DNA from: Pseudomonas mucoides
GTDB taxonomy: Bacteria; Pseudomonadota; Gammaproteobacteria; Pseudomonadales; Pseudomonadaceae
Assembly: GCF_015461845.1 (NCBI RefSeq)
Contig: NZ_JACOPW010000003.1
Span: 310,001 to 374,000, forward strand
Length of the DNA: 64,000 nt
Direction: 5' to 3'
Shown one piece after another: positions 1 through 8,746 of the stretch (its first letter is position 1; each line of letters opens with the position of its first letter). A program made the position numbers and the translations under genes. The notes under the pieces were generated by a model. It did no database searches. It was not told where the DNA came from and worked only from the letters and a program-made list of their open reading frames with translations.

Positions 1-239
1 CCCAGTTTGTTCTGGATCAGCGTCTGCTCGGTCGGGCAGTCCATGGCGTCGATGCGGAAGCTGCTCAGCCGCGCACCGGCGGTTGGCGTTTCGCTCAACT
101 TGATCAGCGATGGCGCCGCCACTTTGGCGGAACAGCAGGAATCACCGTGCCCGCCATGCTCATGTTTCTGCACAGGCTGCAGTTTGTGGCTGTGATCGTG
201 CCCAGCCTCGTGTGTGTGGGTGTGTCGGGAATCGCTCAT
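1..239 (-). CDS. cadA: Cadmium/zinc-exporting P-type ATPase, N-terminal part (runs off left edge)
   Basis: First 79 codons of a P1B-type heavy-metal ATPase, an inner-membrane exporter of Cd2+, Zn2+ and Pb2+. The visible part is a His-rich leader (HTHTHEAGHDHSH, then HEHGGHGDSCC) followed by the start of a metal-binding HMA fold. Its site reads MDCPTEQ, a single Cys followed by Glu rather than CxxC, as I recall for Pseudomonas CadA. The ATG at 239 is divergent from the MerR-family gene at 325 with a MerR-type promoter between them, which fits CadR control of CadA. The membrane and ATPase domains lie outside the window, so metal specificity is inferred from context. Confidence 0.85.
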   Translation of the reverse strand, partial: MSDSRHTHTHEAGHDHSHKLQPVQKHEHGGHGDSCCSAKVAAPSLIKLSETPTAGARLSSFRIDAMDCPTEQTLIQNKL

Positions 240-270
240 CGGGTCGCGTCCATGAAGGTGCCTGTTGCCA

Positions 271-301
271 AGTAAAGACCCTGTAGCCACTATAGGGTCA
301 A
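271..301 (-). promoter_or_regulatory. MerR-type cadA promoter with CadR operator
   Basis: Read towards cadA: -35 TTGACC (296-301), a 19-nt spacer, and -10 TTTACT (271-276). The over-long 19-nt spacer is the hallmark of MerR-family promoters, where the activator untwists the DNA. A dyad, ACCCTGTAG-N3-CTATAGGGT (278-298), fills the spacer and would bind the CadR dimer. It is close to the CadR box I recall from P. putida. The operator also lies 27 bp upstream of cadR, so autoregulation is likely. Confidence 0.8.
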
Positions 302-324
302 GCACCCATTTGGAGATTGCCGTC

Positions 325-774
325 ATGAAGATCGGAGAACTGGCCAAACTCACCGACTGCGCCGTCGAAACCATCCGCTATTACGAGCGCGAAAACCTGC
401 TGCCGGAACCGGCCCGCAGCGACGGCAACTACCGCGTCTACACCCAGGCCCACGCCGAACGCCTGACCTTCATCCGCAACTGCCGCACCCTCGACATGAC
501 CCTCGAAGAGATCCGCAGCCTGCTGGCCTTGCGCGACAGCCCGCAGGACCAGTGTGAAAGCGTGAATGCGCTGATCGATGAGCACATTCACCACGTCAAG
601 GCGCGGATTGATGGGTTATTGGCATTGCAGACACAACTGCTCGACCTGCGCCAACGCTGTGGCGAAGGGCCGGAGATTGATCAGTGCGGGATTTTGCAGC
701 GGTTGGAAGTGAGTGGCGGGGTTGTGGCGACGGAGGTTGAGCATTCTCATGTCGGGAGAAGCCACGGGCATTAA
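325..774 (+). CDS. cadR: Cd(II)/Pb(II)-responsive MerR-family regulator
   Basis: A 149-residue MerR-family activator of the divergent cadA. The N-terminal winged helix-turn-helix begins MKIGELAKLTDCAVETIRYY (about residues 1-70). A dimerisation helix follows (about 75-120), then a metal site with Cys in SPQDQCESV, LRQRCGEGP and IDQCGI. The His-rich tail ends HSHVGRSHGH, a CadR trait that adds metal ligands. The ATG at 325 is chosen because MKIGELA is the canonical family start; an upstream in-frame start at 265 would read through the operator. Confidence 0.92.
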   Translation: MKIGELAKLTDCAVETIRYYERENLLPEPARSDGNYRVYTQAHAERLTFIRNCRTLDMTLEEIRSLLALRDSPQDQCESVNALIDEHIHHVKARIDGLLALQTQLLDLRQRCGEGPEIDQCGILQRLEVSGGVVATEVEHSHVGRSHGH

Positions 775-787
775 AGCCCCCCTAAAA

Positions 788-880
788 CCTGTGGGAGCGG
801 GCTTGCCCGCGATGACGGCGGCACATCCAACGTTGATGTGACTGACAAACCGCTTTCGCGGGCAAGCCCGCTCCCACAGG
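788..880. repeat. REP pair (GTGGGAGCGGGCTTGCCCGC type), inverted
   Basis: CTGTGGGAGCGGGCTTGCCC at the left and its reverse complement ending at 880, about 40 bp apart, form a BIME-like inverted pair. It lies between the convergent ends of cadR and thyA and can fold into hairpins at the ends of both transcripts. Confidence 0.9.
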
Positions 881-895
881 GTTATGTGTTAAGGC

Positions 896-1867
896 TTAGA
901 CCGCCATTGGCGCGGTCATTGGCGCGTGGTGCTGATACCCCTCAAGCGAGAAATCGCCCGGCTCGATCAACTCCAGCCATTCCGGCTGATACACGCCAGT
1001 CTTGGCAAACTCCGGTACACGATCACTGATCACCAGTTTCGGCATCGGGAACGGCTCGCGCTTGAGCTGTTCATTCAGCATGTCCAGGTGGTTTTCGTAG
1101 ACGTGCGCATCACCAATGAAATAGGTGAACCAGCGCGGCGTGTACCCGGTCAGGCGACCGATCAGGCTCAGCAGCGCGGCGCCCTCGGTGAGGTTGAACG
1201 GTGTGCCCAGGCCCAGGTCGTTGGAGCGGATGTAGAGGGTCAGGGAGATTTCCCTGGTCTCGACATTCGGGTGGAACTGGTACAACAGGTGGCACGGCGG
1301 CAGGGCCATTTCATCGAGCTGGGCAACGTTCCAGCCGTGGAACAGGATGCGGCGGCTGCCCGGGTCCTTGATGATGGTGTCGACGCACTGGCGGATCTGG
1401 TCGATCGCCTTGTACAGCACCACGTAGGCCTGGCCGTCTTCTTCACCTTCCGCGATCTGGCGGTAGCCCTGACTCAGAGTCTGCTCGATGGCGGCCTGGT
1501 TGCTGACCGGGATCTGCTTGTACGCCGGCCATTTACGCCATTGCACGCCGTAGATCTCGCCGAGGTCGTCGTCGCCCTGGCGGAACGGGTTGGCCAGCCA
1601 CTGCGCGTTTTCGTTGGCGTTCTGGTCCCAGACCTTGCAGCCCAGTGCACGGAATTCGGCGGCGTTGTTCACGCCACGCAGGAAACCGCACATCTCGCCG
1701 ATGGCCGATTTGAAGGCCATCTTGCGCGTGGTGATCGCCGGGAACCCTTCTTTCAGGTCGTAACGCAGCATCGCGCCCGGAAAGCTTATGGTGTTCACGC
1801 CCGTACGGTTGGCTTGCTTGGTGCCGTTCTTGATGACGTGGGCGACCAGTTCGAGATATTGCTTCAT
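896..1867 (-). CDS. thyA: Thymidylate synthase
   Basis: Converts dUMP and 5,10-methylene-tetrahydrofolate to dTMP and dihydrofolate in the cytoplasm. The catalytic Cys192 lies in [12 protein letters not shown], preceded by the phosphate-binding DPGSRR (168-173), with the folate/dUMP site [11 protein letters not shown] further on. At 323 residues it is longer than E. coli ThyA (264). The extra residues sit between [13 protein letters not shown] and VLYKAIDQI (about 115-150), the small-domain insert known from the longer bacterial enzymes. The C-terminus ends in PMAV. It lies 50 bp downstream of lgt on the same strand, the usual lgt-thyA pair. Confidence 0.97.
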   Translation of the reverse strand: MKQYLELVAHVIKNGTKQANRTGVNTISFPGAMLRYDLKEGFPAITTRKMAFKSAIGEMCGFLRGVNNAAEFRALGCKVWDQNANENAQWLANPFRQGDDDLGEIYGVQWRKWPAYKQIPVSNQAAIEQTLSQGYRQIAEGEEDGQAYVVLYKAIDQIRQCVDTIIKDPGSRRILFHGWNVAQLDEMALPPCHLLYQFHPNVETREISLTLYIRSNDLGLGTPFNLTEGAALLSLIGRLTGYTPRWFTYFIGDAHVYENHLDMLNEQLKREPFPMPKLVISDRVPEFAKTGVYQPEWLELIEPGDFSLEGYQHHAPMTAPMAV

Positions 1868-1917
1868 GAGTTACCTGTGTCCTTGAACCCGGAGGCCGTC
1901 GCCCCCGGGGTTCGAAT

Positions 1918-2730
1918 TTATACGGCTGCCGCTGGGGTCGCCGGGGCGCGGTGATACGCCAACCAGATCAGGAACAGACCACCGACGATCATCGGCACGC
2001 AGAGCACCTGACCCATGGTCAGCCAGTTCCAGGCCAGATAGCCCAGTTGCGCGTCCGGTACGCGGACGAATTCGACGATGAACCGGAAGATGCCGTAGAA
2101 CAGCGCGAACATCCCCGATACCGCCATGGTCGGCCGCGGCTTGCGCGAGAACAGCCACAGGATCAGGAACAGCGCGACGCCTTCCAGCGCGAACTGGTAC
2201 AGCTGCGACGGATGGCGCGGCAACTGCGACGGATCGCTGAACGGCGGGAAGATCATCGCCCATGGCACGTCGGTCGGCTTGCCCCACAACTCCGCGTTGA
2301 TGAAGTTGCCGATACGCCCGGCGCCCAGGCCGATCGGCACCATGGGTGCAACGAAGTCCATCAGCTGGAAGAACGACTTGTTGTTCTTCTTGCCAAACCA
2401 CAACGCCGCCAGCATCACGCCAATGAAACCGCCATGGAACGACATGCCGCCCTTCCACACTTCGAAAATCAGCGTCGGGTTGGCCAGATAGGCGTGCAGA
2501 TCGTAGAACAGCACATACCCCAAACGGCCGCCGACAATGACGCCCATCGACATCCAGAAGACCATGTCGGAGAGTTTCTCCTTGGTCCAGGTCGGGTCGA
2601 ACCGGTTCAACCGGCGGGACGCCAGCAGCCAGGCGCCGCCAATGCCGATCAGGTACATCAAGCCGTACCAGTGGATTTTCAGCGGACCGATGGCCAGGGC
2701 CACCGGGTCGATCTGCGGGTAAGGCAGCAT
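1918..2730 (-). CDS. lgt: Phosphatidylglycerol--prolipoprotein diacylglyceryl transferase
   Basis: Inner-membrane enzyme that adds diacylglyceryl to the lipobox Cys of prolipoproteins, the first step of lipoprotein maturation. The 270-residue sequence begins [29 protein letters not shown], contains HGGFIGVM (the essential His-Gly segment) and carries the Lgt signature [15 protein letters not shown] with its conserved Arg. About seven membrane segments are apparent. The ATG at 2730 is preceded by GAGGAG at good spacing. It is the upstream member of the lgt-thyA pair. Confidence 0.97.
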   Translation of the reverse strand: MLPYPQIDPVALAIGPLKIHWYGLMYLIGIGGAWLLASRRLNRFDPTWTKEKLSDMVFWMSMGVIVGGRLGYVLFYDLHAYLANPTLIFEVWKGGMSFHGGFIGVMLAALWFGKKNNKSFFQLMDFVAPMVPIGLGAGRIGNFINAELWGKPTDVPWAMIFPPFSDPSQLPRHPSQLYQFALEGVALFLILWLFSRKPRPTMAVSGMFALFYGIFRFIVEFVRVPDAQLGYLAWNWLTMGQVLCVPMIVGGLFLIWLAYHRAPATPAAAV

Positions 2731-2810
2731 TGCGACTCCTCGTTAGAGTTGAAACCAAAATTCCCGGGTGACGCTGCCACCTCAGGATTAAGCCAGGATT
2801 GCGAAACGTG

Positions 2811-3593
2811 TCAGAGCAGAAAGCTCAGGCCCACGCAGAACAGCAAAGCGGCAAACAGTCTTTTCAGCAACTTCGGCGACAGCCTGTGGGCCAGTCGCGC
2901 GCCGATACGGGCGAACACCATGCTGGTCAGGGCGATCCCCAGCAGCGCCGGCAAGTACACAAAACCGAGACTATGGGCCGGCAGCAATGGATCGTGCCAC
3001 CCCAGAATCATGAAACTTAATGCACTGGCCAAGGCGATCGGCAGACCACAGGCCGACGATGTGGCCACGGCTTGCTGCATCGGTACACTGCGCCAGGTCA
3101 GGAACGGCACGGTCAAGGAGCCGCCGCCAATCCCGAAAATCGCTGAGGCCCAGCCAATCACGCTACCGGCCAGGGTCAGACCGAGTTTGCCCGGCACCGT
3201 TCGGCTGGCCTTGGGTTTGACGTCCAGCGCCAGTTGCGCGGCGATGACCAGGGCGAACACGCCGATGATCTTCTGCAGGTTCGGGCCGGAGATCGCTTCG
3301 GCGGTCAGCGCGCCGAAACCGGCGCCCATCAGAATGCCGACGGTCATCCAGACGAAAATCGGCCAACGCACCGCGCCACGACGATGGTGTTCGCGTACGG
3401 CGTTGACCGAGGTAAAGATAATCGTCGCCAGGGACGTGCCGACCGCCAGGTGGGTCAGGATCGATGCGTCAAAGCCCTGCAAGGTGAAACTGAAGACCAA
3501 CACGGGGACGATGATGATCCCGCCGCCGACCCCGAACAGCCCGGCCAGCACGCCTGCGCAGGCGCCCAGCGCCAGGTAAAGCAGAAATTCCAT
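2811..3593 (-). CDS. TauE/SafE-family membrane transporter
   Basis: A 260-residue polytopic membrane protein (about eight hydrophobic segments) of the TauE/SafE (DUF81) family, whose members are proposed sulfite, sulfoacetate or other small-anion exporters. Glycine-rich family repeats are visible: GLFGVGGGIIIVPVL near the N-terminus and IFGIGGGSLTVPFL in the second half. I chose the ATG at 3593 (MEFLLYLALG) because the protein then starts with its first membrane helix. The frame stays open upstream, but that part is Arg-rich and unlike the family. It is 80 bp upstream of lgt on the same strand. The substrate cannot be read from sequence. Confidence 0.85.
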   Translation of the reverse strand: MEFLLYLALGACAGVLAGLFGVGGGIIIVPVLVFSFTLQGFDASILTHLAVGTSLATIIFTSVNAVREHHRRGAVRWPIFVWMTVGILMGAGFGALTAEAISGPNLQKIIGVFALVIAAQLALDVKPKASRTVPGKLGLTLAGSVIGWASAIFGIGGGSLTVPFLTWRSVPMQQAVATSSACGLPIALASALSFMILGWHDPLLPAHSLGFVYLPALLGIALTSMVFARIGARLAHRLSPKLLKRLFAALLFCVGLSFLL

Positions 3594-3717
3594 GGATGCA
3601 TCCCCGAAGAAGGGGGGCATGGTAACGGATGGAGGGGGCAACGCTCCACTGCGCAAGGCGATGGAACGACGGGCGAGGACTGCGTAGAGTGAGCAAAAAA
3701 CACACAAGGACCACCTT

Positions 3718-4464
3718 ATGTGCCTGATTGTCTTCGCCTGGCGGCCTGGCCACGCCCAGCCGCTGATCGTGGCGGCCAACCGCGACGAATTCTATGCCCG
3801 CCCTAGCCTGCCTCTGGCGCAGTGGCCCGAAGCGCCCAACGTTTACGCCGGCCGAGACCAGGAAGCCGGCGGCACCTGGCTGGGTATTGGCGCCAATGGG
3901 CGCTTTGCGGCACTGACCAATATTCGTGATCCGCATCAGCCGCCATCGCGTAAATCCCGCGGTGAACTGGTGGCGGGGTTTCTGTTGGGTGACCGCTCGA
4001 TTGATGACTATTTGAGCGATGTTGTCCGACGTTACATCGAATATGCCGGGTTTAATCTGCTGATCGGCAATACCAACGAGCTGTGGCACTTCAATGCGCG
4101 GGAATCTGAGGCGGTGATGCTGCCCCCGGGTGTTTACGGATTGTCGAACGCCGGGCTCGATACGCCATGGCCAAAACTGCTCAAGGCCCGGGCGGCACTG
4201 GAAGAAGTCTTGGCAGACCCGCAACCCCAGGCGTTGCTGGCATTGTTGGGGGATGCGCAGACGGCGCCGTTTACCGAACTGCCGGACACCGGGGTCGGGC
4301 TGGCGACCGAGACGTTGTTGTCGAGTGTATTTATAGCCAGCCAGAGTTATGGGACGCGGGCGAGTACGGCGTTGATTGTTCAGGCGGATGGGACGCGGCA
4401 TATGGTCGAAAGGAGTTTCGGGCCGTATGGGGGGCATCTGGGGGAAGTGGAGATCCGGCTTTAG
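3718..4464 (+). CDS. NRDE (TANGO2-like) family protein
   Basis: A 248-residue protein with the family-defining ANRDEFYARPS near residues 20-30 and the invariant N-terminal Cys (MCLIVFAW). The conserved stretch GTWLGIGANGRFAALTN follows. NRDE/TANGO2 proteins adopt an Ntn-hydrolase-like fold; eukaryotic members are linked to haem or lipid handling, and the bacterial role is unsettled. The RBS AAGGA precedes the ATG. It is divergent from the TauE-like gene and convergent with ptsP, with a REP pair after its stop. No catalytic function is claimed. Confidence 0.85.
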   Translation: MCLIVFAWRPGHAQPLIVAANRDEFYARPSLPLAQWPEAPNVYAGRDQEAGGTWLGIGANGRFAALTNIRDPHQPPSRKSRGELVAGFLLGDRSIDDYLSDVVRRYIEYAGFNLLIGNTNELWHFNARESEAVMLPPGVYGLSNAGLDTPWPKLLKARAALEEVLADPQPQALLALLGDAQTAPFTELPDTGVGLATETLLSSVFIASQSYGTRASTALIVQADGTRHMVERSFGPYGGHLGEVEIRL

Positions 4465-4488
4465 TTGTGTGTTGTGAGGACTGACCCT

Positions 4489-4563
4489 ATCGCGAGCAGG
4501 CTCACTCCTACACTGGATGTGCGTCGGTCACAGTTCCAATGTAGGAGTGAGCCTGCTCGCGAT
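4489..4563. repeat. REP pair (GTAGGAGTGAGCCTGCTCGC type), inverted
   Basis: ATCGCGAGCAGGCTCACTCC at the left and its reverse complement at the right, about 28 bp apart. It lies between the convergent NRDE gene and ptsP ends, a typical REP location. Confidence 0.9.
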
Positions 4564-4578
4564 GGAGCCAGCCAAGTT

Positions 4579-6858
4579 TTAGAGGGTCTTCACTGAAGCC
4601 GGATTGATCATCTTCGCCAACCCAAGGTTCTTCAGCGCCAGTTGCAGGGAGCTGTGGATAACTTGCGGGTTGTCGATGGTCATCAGCTCTGCGAGCAAAT
4701 CCTTGGCCTTGCTCAGGTTGATCTGACGCAGCATCCACTTCACTTTCGGCAAGTTGGTGGCGTTCATCGACAGGCTGTCGAAGCCCATCGCCATCAACAG
4801 CACCGCTGCTGCCGGATCACCGGCCATCTCACCACAGATGCTTACCGGCTTGCCTTCGGCATGGGCATCACGCACCACGTTCTGCAACGCCTGAAGCACC
4901 GCCGGGTGCAGGTAGTCGTAAAGGTCGGCCACCCGTGGGTTGTTGCGGTCCACGGCCAGCAGGTACTGAGTCAGGTCGTTGGAGCCGACCGACAGGAAGT
5001 CCACTTGCCGCGCCAGTTCCTTGGTCTGGTACACCGCCGCCGGAATCTCGATCATCACGCCAATCGGCGGCATCGGCACGTCGGTGCCTTCGTCGCGGAC
5101 TTCACCCCAGGCCCGGTGAATCAGGTGCAGGGCTTCTTCGAGTTCGTGGGTGCCGGAGATCATCGGCAGCAGAATCCGCAGGTTGTTCAAGCCTTCGCTG
5201 GCCTTGAGCATGGCGCGGGTCTGCACCAGGAAGATTTCCGGGTGATCGAGGGTGACGCGAATCCCGCGCCAGCCGAGGAACGGGTTGTCCTCCTTGATCG
5301 GGAAGTACGACAACGCCTTGTCGCCGCCAATGTCCAGGCTGCGCATGGTGACCGGTTGCGGATGGAACGCGGCGAGCTGCTCGCGGTAGATCGCCAACTG
5401 CTCCTTTTCGCTCGGAAACCTCTGGTTGATCATGAACGGCACTTCGGTGCGGTACAGACCCACGCCTTCCGCGCCACGCTTCTGCGCCCGCGCCACGTCC
5501 GCCAGCAGGCCGGTGTTGACCCACAGCGGCATGCGGTGACCGTCGAGGGTCACGCACGGCAAGTCGCGCAGGGAGTCGAGACCGAGTGCCAGCTGCTTCT
5601 CTTCTTCCACCACTTCGGCGAACTGCTTGCGTAGCACGTCGCTCGGGTTGGTGTAGACCTCGCCGCGATTACCATCGACGATCAATTCGATGCCGTCGAC
5701 CTTGGCATAGGGCAGGTCGACCAGGCCCATCACCGTCGGGATGCCCATTGCCCGGGCCAGGATCGCGACGTGGGAGTTGCCTGAACCGAGGACCGAGACC
5801 AGACCGACCAGCGTGCCTTCCGGCACCTCGCCGAGCATCGCCGGCGTCAGTTCTTCGCTGACCAGAATGGTTTTTTCCGGGTAGACCAGATTCTGCTGAC
5901 GCTCTTCCTGCAGATACGCCAGCAAACGCCGGCCAAGGTCCTTGACGTCCGAGGCGCGCTCACGCAGGTAGGCGTCGTCCATCAATTCGAAACGGTTGAC
6001 GTGCTCAGTGACCACTTGGCGCAACGCACCCTGGGCCCACTGGCCGGTCTTGATCACCGTGGTCACTTCGCTGCCCAGCGCCTCGTCGGCGAGCATCATC
6101 AGGTAGACGTCGAACAAGGCCCGTTCTTCGGGGCGCAGTTGCGAGGCCAATTTGGCGGACAACGCGCGCATGTCGGCGCGCACGCCTTCGATGGCCGTCT
6201 TGAACAACGCCAGTTCAGCGTCGATGTCGGTGATGGTCTTGTCCGGCACCACGTCCAGATCAGCCGGTGGCAGCATGACCACCGCCGTACCGACCGCTGC
6301 ACCCGGTGAACCCGGCACACCGACGAACTTGGCTTCCTGGATGCCTTTGCCCTGACGGCCCAGGCCGCGGATCGAACCGGTGGCCTCGGCGTGAGCAATA
6401 ACGCCGGCAAGCTGCGCGCTCATGGTCACGAGAAAGGCTTCTTCACCTTCATCGAACTGGCGGCGTTCTTTTTGCTGGATGACCAACACGCCGACGACGC
6501 GGCGGTGGTGAATGATCGGCGCCCCGAGGAAAGAGGCGTAGCGCTCTTCACCGGTCTCGGCGAAGTAGCGGTAGCGCGGGTGATCCGCGGCGTTTTCGAG
6601 GTTCAGCGGTTCTTCACGCGTGCCGACCAGGCCGACCAGACCTTCGTTGGGCGCCATGCTGACTTTGCCGATCGAGCGCTTGTTCAAGCCCTCGGTCGCC
6701 ATCAGCACGAAGCGGTTGGTCTCGGGGTCAAGCAGATAGACCGAGCAGACCTGGCTGCCCATGGCCTCTTTGACGCGCAATACAATAATGCCCAACGCCG
6801 CCTTGAGATCCTTGGCGGAGTTAACTTCCTGGACGATCTTGCGCAGCGTATTGAGCAT
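4579..6858 (-). CDS. ptsP: Phosphoenolpyruvate--protein phosphotransferase, nitrogen-type (EI-Ntr)
   Basis: First enzyme of the nitrogen PTS: takes phosphate from PEP and passes it to NPr, linking carbon and nitrogen status. The 759 residues comprise a GAF domain (about 1-165, proposed glutamine sensor), the NPr-binding EI N-domain, the swivelling phosphohistidine domain with the active His363 in GNSHVAILARAMGIPT, and the PEP-binding TIM barrel with MRSLDIGGDKALSYFP and SVGSNDLTQYLLAVDR. Length and domain order match the family. It lies 22 bp downstream of rppH, the conserved rppH-ptsP operon. Confidence 0.97.
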   Translation of the reverse strand: MLNTLRKIVQEVNSAKDLKAALGIIVLRVKEAMGSQVCSVYLLDPETNRFVLMATEGLNKRSIGKVSMAPNEGLVGLVGTREEPLNLENAADHPRYRYFAETGEERYASFLGAPIIHHRRVVGVLVIQQKERRQFDEGEEAFLVTMSAQLAGVIAHAEATGSIRGLGRQGKGIQEAKFVGVPGSPGAAVGTAVVMLPPADLDVVPDKTITDIDAELALFKTAIEGVRADMRALSAKLASQLRPEERALFDVYLMMLADEALGSEVTTVIKTGQWAQGALRQVVTEHVNRFELMDDAYLRERASDVKDLGRRLLAYLQEERQQNLVYPEKTILVSEELTPAMLGEVPEGTLVGLVSVLGSGNSHVAILARAMGIPTVMGLVDLPYAKVDGIELIVDGNRGEVYTNPSDVLRKQFAEVVEEEKQLALGLDSLRDLPCVTLDGHRMPLWVNTGLLADVARAQKRGAEGVGLYRTEVPFMINQRFPSEKEQLAIYREQLAAFHPQPVTMRSLDIGGDKALSYFPIKEDNPFLGWRGIRVTLDHPEIFLVQTRAMLKASEGLNNLRILLPMISGTHELEEALHLIHRAWGEVRDEGTDVPMPPIGVMIEIPAAVYQTKELARQVDFLSVGSNDLTQYLLAVDRNNPRVADLYDYLHPAVLQALQNVVRDAHAEGKPVSICGEMAGDPAAAVLLMAMGFDSLSMNATNLPKVKWMLRQINLSKAKDLLAELMTIDNPQVIHSSLQLALKNLGLAKMINPASVKTL

Positions 6859-6880
6859 GGCTCGGGGTCGAACTCCGTCG

Positions 6881-7360
6881 TCAGTCGCGCGTTAAAAGGC
6901 GCGGGGCAAGCTCTTTGAGAGCGCGTCGATACACCTCGCGCTTGAATGTCACCACCTGGCCCAACGGATACCAATAGCTGACCCAGCGCCAGCCATCGAA
7001 TTCCGGTTTACCGGTCAAATCCATCCGCACCCGCTGCTCGTTGGAGATCAGGCGCAGGAGAAACCACTTCTGTTTCTGGCCGATGCACAGCGGTTGGCTG
7101 TGGGTACGGACCAGACGTTGCGGCAAACGATAGCGCAACCAGCCCCGGGTGCAGGCGAGAATTTCAACATCTTCACGCTCAAGACCCACTTCTTCGTTCA
7201 ACTCGCGGTACAAGGCGTCTTCCGGCGTCTCCTGGGGGTTGATCCCGCCCTGAGGAAACTGCCAGGCATCTTGATTGATACGGCGAGCCCATAGCACCTG
7301 TCCGGCATCATTCGTGAGAATGATCCCGACATTGGGGCGGAAACCATCGGGGTCGATCAC
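6881..7360 (-). CDS. rppH: RNA pyrophosphohydrolase (Nudix)
   Basis: Removes pyrophosphate from 5'-triphosphorylated mRNA and so starts 5'-end-dependent decay. The 159-residue protein carries a complete Nudix box, GGINPQE-x7-RELNEEVGL. The GTG at 7360 ([12 protein letters not shown]) is chosen because it gives the standard family start and length. The open frame extends upstream to about 7618, but that part is low-complexity Arg-rich sequence overlapping the divergent HAD gene. It heads the rppH-ptsP unit. Confidence 0.95.
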   Translation of the reverse strand: MIDPDGFRPNVGIILTNDAGQVLWARRINQDAWQFPQGGINPQETPEDALYRELNEEVGLEREDVEILACTRGWLRYRLPQRLVRTHSQPLCIGQKQKWFLLRLISNEQRVRMDLTGKPEFDGWRWVSYWYPLGQVVTFKREVYRRALKELAPRLLTRD

Positions 7361-7503
7361 GGCAACAACCTCGCAAACGCATGTCGCCGCATTGTTCCAC
7401 AAAGGTTGTGAAAGCAGCAACGCGCCGACCGACCTTATGTGCACTCTTGTGAAAAGTCCGTATTCTGGGCGCCTTTCTACAGACTTTTCAGCGAGTAACT
7501 GCA

Positions 7504-8160
7504 ATGCGTCTGGCTTTATTCGACTTGGACAACACCCTGCTGGGCGGCGACAGTGACCACGCCTGGGGCGATTACCTGTGCGAGCGCGGCTTTCTCGACG
7601 CCGTCGCCTACAAGGCACGCAACGACGAGTTCTATCAGGATTACCTGGCTGGCAAGCTGGATAACGACGCTTACCTGAACTTCTGCCTGGAAGTGCTCGG
7701 GCGCACCGAAATGGCCACGCTGGATCAATGGCACCTCGATTACATGCGCGATTGCATCGAGCCGATCGTGTTGCCGCAGGCCATCGAATTGCTGGCCAGA
7801 CACCGCGAGGCCGGGGACAAACTGGTGATCATCACCGCGACCAACCGTTTCGTGACCGGGCCGATCGCCCAGCGCCTGGGGGTTGAAACCCTGATCGCCA
7901 CCGAGTGCGAGATGGTCGATGGCCGTTATACCGGGCGCAGCACCGATGTGCCGTGCTTTCGCGAAGGCAAGGTGACGCGGTTGACTCGTTGGCTGGAAGA
8001 AACCGGGCATTCGTTGGAAGACAGCTATTTCTATAGCGACTCGATGAATGATTTATCGTTGCTGGAGCAGGTAACGAATCCGGTCGCGGTGGATCCGGAT
8101 CCGAATTTGCGCGCCGAGGCCGAGAAGCGTGGATGGCCGGTGATTTCGTTGCGCGATTGA
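7504..8160 (+). CDS. HAD-family phosphatase (SerB-like subfamily IB)
   Basis: A 218-residue HAD-superfamily hydrolase. Motif I is FDLDNTLL (residues 5-12, nucleophile and acid Asp), motif II is VIITATNRF, the Lys of motif III is in FREGKVTRL, and motif IV is [15 protein letters not shown] helical cap follows motif I. This subfamily includes phosphoserine phosphatase, histidinol phosphatase and CicA-like proteins. As I recall, orthologues beside rppH in Pseudomonas are annotated only as HAD hydrolases, so the substrate is left open. Divergent from rppH; a REP pair follows the stop. Confidence 0.9.
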   Translation: MRLALFDLDNTLLGGDSDHAWGDYLCERGFLDAVAYKARNDEFYQDYLAGKLDNDAYLNFCLEVLGRTEMATLDQWHLDYMRDCIEPIVLPQAIELLARHREAGDKLVIITATNRFVTGPIAQRLGVETLIATECEMVDGRYTGRSTDVPCFREGKVTRLTRWLEETGHSLEDSYFYSDSMNDLSLLEQVTNPVAVDPDPNLRAEAEKRGWPVISLRD

Positions 8161-8167
8161 AATCGCC

Positions 8168-8259
8168 ATCGCGGGCAAGCCCGCTCCCACAAGGTTCTGC
8201 TGCGTGACATAGAAAGCATTTACAGCAGTGAACCCTGTGGGAGCGGGCTTGCCCGCGAT
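8168..8259. repeat. REP pair (GTGGGAGCGGGCTTGCCCGC type), inverted
   Basis: Two oppositely oriented copies flank about 43 bp between the convergent HAD gene and the small membrane-protein gene. The arms match perfectly over CTGTGGGAGCGGGCTTGCCC except next to the loop ends. Confidence 0.9.
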
Positions 8260-8281
8260 TGGGTCGACTCAGTCTCTACCC

Positions 8282-8707
8282 TTAAACAGGCTTGGCACCC
8301 ATCAACCCCGCAATGGCGACAAAGCAGACAAAACTGAACAACGCCAAGGCAAAGGTAAATCTCCCCACCCCTCCCGGCGTCTTGCGCAGCTTGTTAAGCC
8401 GCACCAACAGCCAAAACCACGCCAACGCCGCCACGGTGTAAAGCACACTCGACGCCAACAACCACGTCTGCCCCAACGGCCAGCCCACCAGATGCACCAT
8501 CCCCCAGCCGGTGAACGGCATGCTCAACAGCGCCAGGCCCATCAACAACCAGATGAACACCCGTGGCCGTTGCAGGGTGCGGCTGCCGGCCGTCGCGTCA
8601 CCTTTGCGTCGCGCGATAAAAACCCAGATCCCCAAGCCCAGCGCACTGATCAGCAACACCACCGTTGCAACCATGTGCGCCACTTTCAGGGCAGTTAACG
8701 TTTCCAT
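8282..8707 (-). CDS. Small integral membrane protein, DUF2269-like
   Basis: A 141-residue protein with four hydrophobic segments (about 5-28, 48-70, 78-102 and 115-137). It resembles DUF2269-type proteins, including the early His in LKVAHMVATVVLL. No enzymatic motif is visible and the function is unknown. The ATG at 8705-8707 is followed at once by a membrane helix. It is 39 bp downstream of ilvA on the same strand and could share its transcript. Confidence 0.75.
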   Translation of the reverse strand: METLTALKVAHMVATVVLLISALGLGIWVFIARRKGDATAGSRTLQRPRVFIWLLMGLALLSMPFTGWGMVHLVGWPLGQTWLLASSVLYTVAALAWFWLLVRLNKLRKTPGGVGRFTFALALFSFVCFVAIAGLMGAKPV

Positions 8708-8746
8708 TGTCCGATTTCCTTATGACCTGCCCATCAGCGTAGCCGC

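Noticed and set aside
788..880. REP arrays considered as CRISPR
   Set aside because: Units are inverted pairs separated by single short spacers rather than regularly spaced direct repeats, and no cas genes are present.
1951..3579. A 542-codon plus-strand frame across lgt and the TauE-like gene
   Set aside because: It spans two genuine minus-strand genes and the gap between them, with an Arg/Gln/His-rich product and no domain.
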